Below are positions 7,469 through 15,325 of a DNA stretch of 64,000 nucleotides, piece after piece. A model generated the notes under the pieces. The model was not told the origin of the DNA. It worked only from the letters and a program-made list of their open reading frames with translations, and ran no database searches. The first letter of the stretch is position 1. Each line of letters starts with the position of its first letter. The DNA comes from an uncultured Collinsella sp. (GTDB taxonomy: Bacteria; Actinomycetota; Coriobacteriia; Coriobacteriales; Coriobacteriaceae). A program made the translations under genes and the position numbers. Where the stretch lies: the NCBI GenBank assembly GCA_900759045.1, contig CAAETU010000063.1, positions 1 to 64,000 of the forward strand. Reading direction: 5' to 3'.

Positions 7469-9877
7469 CTACTGCGATGCAATCTGCGCAAGACGAGCGC
7501 TTGCGACTGCCGCCTGACCGTAGGCGATGCAGCCGTCGTTAACGGGCACGGTTTGGGGGACAAGGACAGTAAGGCCTGCGCTTTTGAGCTCTCGGGCGAG
7601 GAGCTGAAGCAGAAGTCGGTTCATGAACACGCCGCCCGAGAGCGCGACGGTGTCGATACCCTCGTGCACGCAGATATCGCTGGCGATGCGCGCCGAGGAG
7701 CGCGCGACGGCGACATGGAAGTCGAGTGCGAGCCTGTTAGCGGGCGCTCCGGCTTCAATTCCTCCCAAAAGTGCCTCAAAGAGTGCTTTCTGGTCCAGAA
7801 CATAGGGGCCGTCCAGCCACGATGGGCCAGATGCGAAATAGCCGGCGTTGTCGTCGGGAAAATGGGCGATTTCGTTGTCGAGCGCGCGCCAGGCGGCGGC
7901 TTCGAGTTCTATGGCGGGTTCGCCCTCGTAGGTTGCCTTGTCGCAGATGCCCAGAATCGCTGCCGCGGCATCAAAGAGACGCCCCATGCTGCTGGTACGC
8001 GGGCTGTTGATGCCGCGCTCGATCATGGTGGCTGTCACGCTGCGCGTTTGCTCGTCAAGGCTGTTCAAGAGCCCCACGGCTCCCGGGTGCTCGAGCAGGT
8101 CGAGCTCGCTGAGCAGGGCAAAGGCGTTGCGGCGGGCATCGTGTACGGATGCGGCGCCACCGGGAAGCGCCCAGGTGCGCAGATGCGCGACGCGCTCAAA
8201 ATCGGCGAGATGGGCGACAAGAAACTCACCGCCCCATATGGTGCCATCGGTGCCGGCACCCGTGCCGTCGAAGGCGATGCCGAGGACGCGTGTATCGGGC
8301 GCAAGCCGGCCTGCGGCAATCGCCTCTGCCATGACGCTCGCGATGTGCGCATGATGGTGCTGGACTTCGATAAGCGGCAGATTGTGCTCCCGTGCCTGCT
8401 CGCGCGCCCATTGGCTCGACAGATAACTGGGATGCATGTCGCATGCCAAGGCGGCAGGCGCCAGGTCAAAGAGGCTTTCCAGACGCGTGCGTGCGGCGCT
8501 CCAAGCATCGAAAGTCGCGCCGTTTTCGACATCGCCGATATGCTGCGACACAAAACAGGCCGCATGGCCGTCGGTGTCCTCGCGCGTGAGTGCGATCGTG
8601 GCTTTTTGCTGCGGCCCGCAGGCGAGCACACAGGGCGTGGCGTTGTCGAGCGCCGGCAACGACAGCGGCTGCGGCGCATATCCGCGTGCGCGGCGCACGG
8701 GCATGACGACCCCGTCGACTACGCGTACCACGGAGTCGTCGTAGCGCGACAGAATCGCGCGGTCGTTACCGAGCAGCGCATCGGCGATGCCGGCGGCAAC
8801 AAGGTGCTCCCATGCAAGGGCATCGTCGGTCTCGATGGGCTCTTCGCTCAGGTTTCCGCTGGTCATGACGAGTGCGCTCATGCCGTGCGCCGCGGCTGCG
8901 GCGAGCAGCAAATGTTGAAGCGGGGTGTAGGGGAGCATGACGCCAAGCTCGGGCAAGTCGTGCGCGACGGATGGCGCGAGTTCGAGGGCGTTGGGGGAGC
9001 TGTGGGCGTCGTTGCCGGCTGCGCGGCGACGCAGCAGCACAATGGGACGAACACTGCCGGCCAGCAGGTTGCGCTCAATGCCATCGATATGACACAGGCG
9101 CTCGGCGTCGGCAAGGCCGCACACCATAACGGCGAGCGGCTTATTGCTGCGACGCTTGCGACGGCGCAACTCGCACACCGCCTGTTCGTTGGTGGCATCG
9201 CAGGCTAGGTGGAATCCGCCCAGACCCTTGATGGCGACGATGCCGCCGCCAGCCAGCAGCTCGACGCAGCGTTCGATGATGGCATCGCTGGCCTCGCGCC
9301 ACGTAATATGCGGTCCGCAATCAAAGCAGGCATCGGGCTGCGCGTGAAACCGCCGATCGAGCGGGTCGGCATACTCTGAGGCGCAGGTGGGGCACATGGG
9401 AAAGCGATCCATCGAGGTAGCCGCTCGGTCATAGGGCAGCGAGCGGATGATGGTAAAGCGCGGTCCACAGTTGGTGCAGTTGATAAAGGGGTAGTGAAAG
9501 CGTCGGTCGGCGGGGTCGAATAGCTCGCGCAGGCAGTCATCGCACGTAGCGATGTCGGGCGAGATGAGCGTCGTGTGGGCGGTTTGATCCTGCGACGCCA
9601 CAATGCGAAAACCCTGCTCGTTGGCGGCGTTCCAGTCGCCGGGTGCTAGGTCCATAACCTCGACATGCTCCACGCGAGACGCCGCAGGCGCATGCTCGGA
9701 AAGCGCGTCGACAAATTCGTCGAGTGCTTCGCCAGGAGCGTGCGCCTCGATATGCACGCCATCGCCCGCGTTAAGCACCCAGCCGCAAATGCCGTGCGCC
9801 ATGGCCTCGCGATACACAAACGGTCGCATGCCGACACCCTGCACAATGCCCGTTACATGGATATGCGCATGTCGCAT
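7469..9877 (-). CDS. hypF: Carbamoyltransferase HypF
   Basis: 802-aa enzyme that makes carbamoyl-adenylate from carbamoyl phosphate and ATP and transfers the carbamoyl group to the HypE cysteine. Domains in order: acylphosphatase (HIHVTGIVQGVGMRPFV at the N-terminus), a double zinc finger with four CxxC pairs (CDDC, CTNC, CPTC, CFDC), a YrdC-like domain (residues about 200-380) and a Kae1-like C-terminal domain containing VQHHHAHIASVMAE. I start at Met 9877, four bases after GGAGGG; the open frame extends 21 codons further upstream without a better site. It lies 29 bases after nikR. Confidence 0.96.
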   Translation of the reverse strand: MRHAHIHVTGIVQGVGMRPFVYREAMAHGICGWVLNAGDGVHIEAHAPGEALDEFVDALSEHAPAASRVEHVEVMDLAPGDWNAANEQGFRIVASQDQTAHTTLISPDIATCDDCLRELFDPADRRFHYPFINCTNCGPRFTIIRSLPYDRAATSMDRFPMCPTCASEYADPLDRRFHAQPDACFDCGPHITWREASDAIIERCVELLAGGGIVAIKGLGGFHLACDATNEQAVCELRRRKRRSNKPLAVMVCGLADAERLCHIDGIERNLLAGSVRPIVLLRRRAAGNDAHSSPNALELAPSVAHDLPELGVMLPYTPLQHLLLAAAAAHGMSALVMTSGNLSEEPIETDDALAWEHLVAAGIADALLGNDRAILSRYDDSVVRVVDGVVMPVRRARGYAPQPLSLPALDNATPCVLACGPQQKATIALTREDTDGHAACFVSQHIGDVENGATFDAWSAARTRLESLFDLAPAALACDMHPSYLSSQWAREQAREHNLPLIEVQHHHAHIASVMAEAIAAGRLAPDTRVLGIAFDGTGAGTDGTIWGGEFLVAHLADFERVAHLRTWALPGGAASVHDARRNAFALLSELDLLEHPGAVGLLNSLDEQTRSVTATMIERGINSPRTSSMGRLFDAAAAILGICDKATYEGEPAIELEAAAWRALDNEIAHFPDDNAGYFASGPSWLDGPYVLDQKALFEALLGGIEAGAPANRLALDFHVAVARSSARIASDICVHEGIDTVALSGGVFMNRLLLQLLARELKSAGLTVLVPQTVPVNDGCIAYGQAAVASARLAQIASQ

Positions 9878-9906
9878 GCGACCCTCCTTCGTTGAAATGT
9901 GTGCTG

Positions 9907-10419
9907 TTACAGCCCCAGGCTCTGCTTGGTGGCGGCGCACGTGAGCTCGCCGTGCTTAACGCCGCGCAGGCCCAGCAGGCGGTCGGCTAGTTCGTAGACG
10001 CGCTCGCCGCGACCCTTGAGTGCCAGGATTTCCAAGCAGTTGTGGTGATCCAAATGCACGTGCATCGTCGATACGATCTCGTCGGTGTAGTCGTGCTGCA
10101 CTTCGTCCAGGCGGCGCGTCAGATCGCCGGTGTGATGGTCGTAGATCATGGTGAGCGACCCGATAACGTGCTCATCGGGCGTGCGCATCTGCTCTTTGGC
10201 GATCGAGGCGCGAATCAAATCGCGCACGGCCTCGGAGCGGTTGGCCACGTCGCCGCGGCGCGCGATCTGCTCGTCAAAACGGCGCAGCAGGTCGTCGGGT
10301 GCGGTAACCGAAAAACGGACCAGCTCGGAGCCGGAGCCACTACAGTGGCAGCCCGCGTCACCGACCGCCCCGTGCGGATGCTCGTGCTCGTACCCGCAGC
10401 AGTGCTCGTGTTCGGCCAC
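9907..10419 (-). CDS. nikR: Nickel-responsive regulator NikR with a His/Cys-rich N-terminal extension
   Basis: Ribbon-helix-helix repressor that binds Ni(II). The DNA-binding strand and helices start at VRFSVTAPDDLLRRFDE (residues 34-50). The high-affinity nickel ligands H109, H120, H122 and C128 have exactly the spacing of E. coli H76, H87, H89 and C95. About 30 residues precede the RHH domain and hold six His and four Cys (for example EHEHCCGYEHEHPHG and GCHC), which is not in the classical protein and looks like an extra metal-binding tail. It starts with GTG one base after the previous stop. Its place inside the hyp operon links nickel status to hydrogenase maturation. Confidence 0.95.
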   Translation of the reverse strand: MAEHEHCCGYEHEHPHGAVGDAGCHCSGSGSELVRFSVTAPDDLLRRFDEQIARRGDVANRSEAVRDLIRASIAKEQMRTPDEHVIGSLTMIYDHHTGDLTRRLDEVQHDYTDEIVSTMHVHLDHHNCLEILALKGRGERVYELADRLLGLRGVKHGELTCAATKQSLGL

Positions 10420-10420
10420 C

Positions 10421-10669
10421 TTACACCAGCTTCACGGAGCCGACGGAGTTGTGGTCGGCCTCGATGGCTTCCTCGTAGCCCTCGAGCGCGTCATGCGCCT
10501 CGTGGAGCGCGGCCATGGCGGCCTCGAGCTTGGCGCCGATGCGCTCCATGTCAAAATTCTCGGTCGCATGCAGCAGCTGATGGCTCCACTCGTGAGCGAG
10601 CTCGATGGTATCGTCGACCTGCTTGACGCTCATGGCAAGCTGGCTCATGTTCATTCCGACGTCATGCAT
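10421..10669 (-). CDS. 82-aa helical protein leading the hyp operon
   Basis: Small protein, predicted mostly helical and rich in Met, His and acidic residues. I do not recognise a family. Six His are spread over the chain (MHDVGMNMS, LAHEWSHQLLHATEN, ALHEAHDALEG, EADHNS). AAGGAG seven bases before the ATG supports translation. The stop is one base before the nikR start, so the two are tightly coupled. A role in nickel handling or hydrogenase maturation is a guess from context only. Confidence 0.8.
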   Translation of the reverse strand: MHDVGMNMSQLAMSVKQVDDTIELAHEWSHQLLHATENFDMERIGAKLEAAMAALHEAHDALEGYEEAIEADHNSVGSVKLV

Positions 10670-10740
10670 GGAAAATCTCCTTTTGTATGGGGCAGTTCAG
10701 TGGTTCAGATTTTACTACGCCCGCTCTGTGCGCAGCTGCA

Positions 10741-10779
10741 TAAGAAAACGGGTGCGAGTCTGTGCGACCCGCACCCGTT
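10741..10779 (-). terminator. Terminator (minus strand) between trxA and the hyp operon
   Basis: Arms AACGGGTGCGAGTC (10747-10760) and GACCCGCACCCGTT (10766-10779). Read on the minus strand the hairpin is followed by TTTTCTTA, a fitting end for the trxA transcript. Confidence 0.7.
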
Positions 10780-10900
10780 CACTGGGGGCTGTTTGTGACT
10801 ACCATACTATCCGTGGTTGCACTCGGTGCATCCAGAAGTCCGGCGAGCGGTGCAAAAGCGCTCATGGACGGCAGGCAGACGGCAACATGTAACAAGCGTA

Positions 10901-11221
10901 TTACAGATGCTTCTCCAGCAGCGCCTGCAGCCTCGCCTTGGGCAGAGCGCCAACCGATCGGTCAATCTCCTCGCCGTTCTTAAACACAACCAGCGTGGGG
11001 ATGCTCATGACGCCATACTTCATGGCCAGGTCCTGGTTGTCGTCGACGTTGCATTTGGCAACGGCAAGCTTGCCCGCCAGCTCATCGGCAACCTCGTCAA
11101 CGATGGGCGAGAGGGATCGACAGGGCCCGCACCACGGTGCCCAAAAATCGACCAGCACGGGCAGACTGTCGTTAACGATGGAATCGAAGTTCTCGGGGGT
11201 AATCTGATTAATGTCAGCCAT
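10901..11221 (-). CDS. trxA: Thioredoxin
   Basis: 106-aa thioredoxin with active site WCGPC (in VLVDFWAPWCGPCRSLS) and the cis-Pro region MSIPTLVVFKNGE. It reduces disulphides in the cytoplasm. GGAGGT five bases upstream of ATG 11221 sets the start. It is divergent from the gene at 11358 and is followed after about 120 bases by a terminator. Confidence 0.96.
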   Translation of the reverse strand: MADINQITPENFDSIVNDSLPVLVDFWAPWCGPCRSLSPIVDEVADELAGKLAVAKCNVDDNQDLAMKYGVMSIPTLVVFKNGEEIDRSVGALPKARLQALLEKHL

Positions 11222-11357
11222 GGTGACCTCCATAATGCGACGCGGCTCGGCCGCGTAAAACTCAGTACGACCGTGCTTATACCCAGCCGCCCGCAAAGCA
11301 ACCACTCGCGGGCAGCTCTTTTATATAATGGTGGGCACGCAAACGATTGGAGAGCGC

Positions 11358-11933
11358 ATGTCCACGTCACAAAGCCAGAAAAAAGAAGCCATCGCCCAGG
11401 CGGCCGAGCAGGAGCTCGCATCGCTCGCGGGTCGCGGCGTGCGTATCGCGGGCAACGCGTGCTCGCCGATCGTGCTGGTCAAAGGCGATTTGGACGAGGC
11501 CGAGCGTTCGGGTGGCGAGCTTGCCGCCGGCCCGGATGGCGCGGCGTTGCGCAAGGCGCTTGGGGCCATCGGCTACGCGCCCGAGGATTTTTGCGTGCTG
11601 TCAAGCGTCGCCGGCGTGGGTGACGGGGCGGTCGCGACAGGCGAGGGCCTACCGTGCGAGCTGTTCCGCGAGGCGCTCGAGGCCTTGGACCCCGAGGCGG
11701 TCTTGCTGCTGGACGATCGCGCGGCCGATACCATGCGCGAGACCTATGCCGACATGCTTGTGGCAATCGACGACTTCGATACCGCTATGCTCAAGCCCGG
11801 CTTGGTCGCCCATGTGCAGGGCCGCCGCGTGCTCGCGCTCGACGGCTTTGAGGCGGCACTCACTGACAAAGCCGCCAAGCAGCGCATGTGGGCATACATC
11901 AAGCAGCTGACCCCGGCAGCCGCTCCGCTGTAG
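11358..11933 (+). CDS. Degenerate uracil-DNA-glycosylase-superfamily-like protein
   Basis: 191-aa protein of uncertain role. Its layout follows family-4 uracil-DNA glycosylases: PIVLVKGDLDEAERSGGELA sits where the FVGEAPG...G.PFVG segment would be, then ALRKALGAIGYAPEDFCVLS matches the LL..ML.AIGL...DVYITN region, REALEALDPEAVLLL matches the ...LI.PKVIVALG strand, and RVLALDGFEAALTDKAAKQR matches the HPS.LLR...K segment. The catalytic GEAPG and HPS residues and the Fe-S cysteines are absent, so repair activity is not expected. The family assignment is by eye and tentative. Start chosen at 11358 after GGAGAG; a TATAAT lies at 11324-11329. It is divergent from trxA. Confidence 0.6.
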   Translation: MSTSQSQKKEAIAQAAEQELASLAGRGVRIAGNACSPIVLVKGDLDEAERSGGELAAGPDGAALRKALGAIGYAPEDFCVLSSVAGVGDGAVATGEGLPCELFREALEALDPEAVLLLDDRAADTMRETYADMLVAIDDFDTAMLKPGLVAHVQGRRVLALDGFEAALTDKAAKQRMWAYIKQLTPAAAPL

Positions 11934-11951
11934 CGAGGCTGGCGGCAGCCC

Positions 11952-13229
11952 CTACATCACAGCGCGCAGCTCAAACCGATCGCCGTTAATGCGGAACTGG
12001 CAGTTGCCGTTCATGCGCTCCACGGCAAGTTTGATGCTCCTGGTGCCAAAGCCGTGGCCCGCATGCCGGGTCACGGGCATGCCGTCGACCATGCGCGGCG
12101 CGCGGTCAAACGTATTGGAAACTAACAGCAGCAGCTGGCCGTCCTCTAATCGCAGGTCAAAGTCGACGAATCGCTTTCCTTGGGGTGCGGCGCTTGCGGC
12201 GGTGATAGCGTTTTCCAAGGCATTTGAGAGCACGCTAAACAGGTCGGCGTCACCTACGTGGATGGTTTCGGGTACGGCGGCGCGCAGGTTGGCGGTAATG
12301 CCGTTTCTATTGATATCCGAGTTAAATGACGAAAGCGCGATGTTTACGGTCTCGTTGGCGCAGAAGCGGCGTACGGCGGTGCGGTCGCCGGCTTCGCAGA
12401 GTTCGTCGATGCGATCGAGCGCCTCGTCGGTGTGGCCCTCCTCAATTAAAGCGGCCAGGCCGCGTAGGAAGTGGCGCATGTCGTGGCGCAGAATCGACAG
12501 CTCGCGCCCAGATTGACGCCAAGCCTCGAGCTCTTTGATGGCGGCGCTGTCGCGGGTTTCGAGCATCCAGCGCTCTCGCTCGGCGGTTTCCTTTTCTTCG
12601 TATTCGCGCAGGTAAACGGCAAGAAACATAAGATAGAAGGCACAGAGCGCAAATGCCAAAAACTCAACCGTCACCACCGAGCCCGAGTGGAACAGCGTGG
12701 TGTAGACGTTGGTGGCATAGTCAAAGACGTAATAGACGAGCGGCAGGATTAAAAGGATGCCCAGCTCGGTGGTGCTTTTAATCGCCAAGCGCGGACCGAT
12801 GTCGCCGGCCCAATGCAGCAGGACGGCAAAGACGGCGAGTGTGGTCGCGATGCGCGCCAGATAGTACGCGATCTGAGAATCGGTTGCGGCAAATGCGGCG
12901 ATGCCCATCCAATTGCTGAACTGGCAGCTCAGATAGGCACTCGTAATGCCGAGCACGGCAAGCAGCGGGCTCAGGCGGTAGCGCGCGCACAAATAGATGA
13001 CGAGCGGCAGATGCACGACGAGCGGATATACCTGGCGGGCGAAAAGCTCGCCGCCGACGGCATTGGCGAGGCCAAATGCGCATCCGGTTACGGCACCGAC
13101 CAGCACTAGTTCAAGCGCATGACGCCGGTTGATCTCGACACCGCACAGCGCCGCCGAGGCAAAGACGCCAAAGAGCAGCGTCGTGGCGTGGTGGATTGCC
13201 CAAAGGACCATTTCGACCGAGGAGACCAT
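11952..13229 (-). CDS. AgrC-type sensor histidine kinase (GHKL ATPase)
   Basis: 425-aa membrane sensor with about six transmembrane segments in the first 200 residues, a short coiled-coil stretch (REYEEKETAERERW), the phospho-acceptor His in SILRHDMRHFLRG and a GHKL ATPase domain with N-box SVLSNALENAITAA and G-box HAGHGFGTRSI. This architecture is typical of peptide-sensing kinases paired with LytTR regulators. Its ATG overlaps the stop codon of the response regulator by one base (TGATG), so the pair is coupled. The signal is unknown; no pheromone peptide gene was found beside it. Confidence 0.93.
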   Translation of the reverse strand: MVSSVEMVLWAIHHATTLLFGVFASAALCGVEINRRHALELVLVGAVTGCAFGLANAVGGELFARQVYPLVVHLPLVIYLCARYRLSPLLAVLGITSAYLSCQFSNWMGIAAFAATDSQIAYYLARIATTLAVFAVLLHWAGDIGPRLAIKSTTELGILLILPLVYYVFDYATNVYTTLFHSGSVVTVEFLAFALCAFYLMFLAVYLREYEEKETAERERWMLETRDSAAIKELEAWRQSGRELSILRHDMRHFLRGLAALIEEGHTDEALDRIDELCEAGDRTAVRRFCANETVNIALSSFNSDINRNGITANLRAAVPETIHVGDADLFSVLSNALENAITAASAAPQGKRFVDFDLRLEDGQLLLLVSNTFDRAPRMVDGMPVTRHAGHGFGTRSIKLAVERMNGNCQFRINGDRFELRAVM

Positions 13230-13951
13230 CAGTCTCTCCCACCCTCAAAGCGCGCCGCAAAGTAGGCGTCTTGGAATCCCTGCTTGCAGCTGCGCGAAAG
13301 CGGGATGCACGCGCCGGAGCGCATAACGATGTCCGTGCGGTCAAAGTGATCGATTTTGCGCAGGTTGACCTGGTAGCTGCGGTGGCATTTAAAGAAGACC
13401 GCGTTTTGCTCCAAGCGGTCCTCGACGCTGCGGAACGACTCGAGTGCCTCGATATCGCGTCCGTCGCGCAGGTGGAAGACCACGTGCTTGTTGCGTGCCT
13501 CGGCATATTCGATGTCGGACAGGCGCAGGGCGTGGTAGCCAAAGGAAGTTTTGATCACGAGCTCGTCGGTTGCCGCCGGGCGCATGCTCGAAAGCTCGTT
13601 AAGTAACTGCGCCAGGCGTTCGTAAGTCACGGGCTTGAGCAGATAGTCGAAAGCACGGACCTCGTAGGACTCCAGTGCGAACTCGGGCGACGAGGTGAGG
13701 AACACCAGGCACACGGCGGTATCGGCCTGGCGCAATTCGCGCGCGGTGTCCATGCCGTTGACGAGTGGCATGATCATGTCGAGCAGAATGATGTCGGCGC
13801 GCGATGCGGCATGGCGGGCCAGCAGGTCCTCGCCGCGCGTGACGAGCGCAACATCGACCGCCGTGCCCGTCTCGGTCGACCAACGGTCGATCATTCGGTG
13901 CAGTCTATCTAGAAAAGCGACATCATCGTCGCAGGCAATAATCTTGAGCAT
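13229..13951 (-). CDS. LytTR-family response regulator
   Basis: 240-aa regulator. The receiver domain starts MLKIIACDDD, with phospho-acceptor Asp in IILLDMIMP and Lys in FDYLLKPVTY. A LytTR DNA-binding domain follows from about residue 130 (FGYHALRLSDIEYAEARNKH, FFKCHRSYQVNL). It is the first gene of the pair with the downstream kinase and is divergent from nadA; the 292-base gap between them holds the nad operator and nothing else recognised. Confidence 0.94.
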   Translation of the reverse strand: MLKIIACDDDVAFLDRLHRMIDRWSTETGTAVDVALVTRGEDLLARHAASRADIILLDMIMPLVNGMDTARELRQADTAVCLVFLTSSPEFALESYEVRAFDYLLKPVTYERLAQLLNELSSMRPAATDELVIKTSFGYHALRLSDIEYAEARNKHVVFHLRDGRDIEALESFRSVEDRLEQNAVFFKCHRSYQVNLRKIDHFDRTDIVMRSGACIPLSRSCKQGFQDAYFAARFEGGRD

Positions 13952-14158
13952 TCGGCCCCCTTAAGTAGTTCGATTTTGCCACATCGGGTACGCGCCGCTT
14001 GCGGGGGTGCGGACCGTTTGCGCCCCACGGCGTGCAACTCGCGCCAAGCGGTATTGCGGTGGCGAAAGATGCCTCCTGCGCCATCGAGAGCTCAGCTATC
14101 CTCAGCTTGCCAGTTCGAAAATGGACCTGCCACATGATTGAATCTTTATTTCAACTTT

Positions 14159-14208
14159 ACACCTAGGTTTACAGCTGTCTTGTCAGCTGTAAACCTAGGT
14201 GTCATACT
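14159..14208 (+). promoter_or_regulatory. nadA promoter overlapped by a large palindromic operator (proposed NiaR site)
   Basis: Perfect inverted repeat with 19-base arms (14159-14177 and 14184-14202) and six-base spacer TCTTGT. The centre reads TTACAGCTG...CAGCTGTAA, close to the NiaR motif as I recall it from Firmicutes. A promoter, TTGTCA (14180-14185), 17 bases, CATACT (14203-14208), is embedded in it, so a bound repressor would block RNA polymerase. The nad operon downstream encodes a NiaR protein, which makes niacin-dependent autoregulation likely. Confidence 0.8.
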
Positions 14209-14243
14209 AAAGCCCCAAGATTCGCCAAAAGAGAGGGGCCTTG

Positions 14244-15269
14244 ATGGCACAGAGCGCGAACATGGATGCGTCGGAGCTTGCACGCGATATCGCGGCCGGC
14301 CTGGCATCGGCAACGACGGCAACGGAGCGTGCGGCACTGGTGCCCGCAGAGCTCGTCGAGGCCATTCAGCAACTAAAAACCCAACGTGACGCGGTGATCC
14401 TGGCGCACTATTACGTGGCGCCCGAGGTCCAAGCCGTTGCCGATTACGTCGGCGATAGCTTCTACCTGGCAAAGCTCGCCAAAAGCCTGCCGCAGCAGAC
14501 CATCGTGTTGTGCGGCGTGGAGTTTATGGGCGAGAGCGCCAAGCTGCTCAATCCCACTAAGACCGTGCTGCTGCCCGAGCCGGGCGCGGACTGTCCCATG
14601 GCGCACATGGTCAAGCGCGAGACGGTCGACGCGGCGCGCGCCGAGTACGGCGACGACCTGGCCGTGGTGTGCTACGTCAACTCCACGGTCGAGATCAAGA
14701 GCTGGAGCGACGTGTGCGTCACCAGTTCCAACGCCGTTAAGATCGTGTCCGAGCTGCCGCAGCAGCATATTCTGTTCATTCCCGACCAAAACCTGGGACG
14801 CTTCGTAGCCGAGCAGGTGCCGCAAAAGCACGTCATCCTCAACAACGGCTACTGCCCGCGCCATCACATCATCACCGTCGAGCAGATCGTCGACGCGACG
14901 GAGGCCCACCCCGACGCGCTCGTGCTGGCGCACCCCGAGTGCAAGGCCGACGTCCTGGCCGAGGCCGACTACATCGGCTCCACCGCCGGCATCATCAAGT
15001 ATGCCGAGGAGTCCGGCGCGAGCGAATTCATCATCGTGACGGTCCGCGGCGTGCTCTACGAGCTCGAGCGCCGCTGCCAGGGCACCGGCAAGAAGTTCTA
15101 CTTCCCCGCGGTGCAGCCCACCTGCGTCAACATGGATCTCATCACGCTCGAGAAGCTCGTGCGCTGCCTGGAGACGGGCGAGGGCGAGGTGCAGATTGGC
15201 GTGTCGGAAGAGGCCGCCGATCAGGCCAAGCTCACGCTCGACCGCATGCTCGAGTACGCGGCGCGCTAA
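14244..15269 (+). CDS. nadA: Quinolinate synthase NadA
   Basis: 341-aa [4Fe-4S] enzyme that condenses iminoaspartate with dihydroxyacetone phosphate to quinolinate. Three cluster cysteines are visible in VLCGVEFMGESAK, LAHPECKADV and QPTCVNMD, together with the substrate motifs ILAHYYV and NSTVEIKSWSDVCVTSSNA. The ATG at 14244 follows AGAGGGG; an adjacent TTG one codon earlier is less likely. First gene of nadA-nadB-nadC-niaR. Confidence 0.97.
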   Translation: MAQSANMDASELARDIAAGLASATTATERAALVPAELVEAIQQLKTQRDAVILAHYYVAPEVQAVADYVGDSFYLAKLAKSLPQQTIVLCGVEFMGESAKLLNPTKTVLLPEPGADCPMAHMVKRETVDAARAEYGDDLAVVCYVNSTVEIKSWSDVCVTSSNAVKIVSELPQQHILFIPDQNLGRFVAEQVPQKHVILNNGYCPRHHIITVEQIVDATEAHPDALVLAHPECKADVLAEADYIGSTAGIIKYAEESGASEFIIVTVRGVLYELERRCQGTGKKFYFPAVQPTCVNMDLITLEKLVRCLETGEGEVQIGVSEEAADQAKLTLDRMLEYAAR

Positions 15270-15325
15270 GCCAATGTGACATGAGGGACCATCCCTTATG
15301 CCACATTACAAGGGAGAGGATTCCT

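Noticed and set aside
7391..9208. Long open frame on the plus strand opposite hypF, and similar long antisense frames opposite dnaK, clpB and the hydratase
   Set aside because: They are GC-skew shadows of well-recognised genes, with no family signature or ribosome site.
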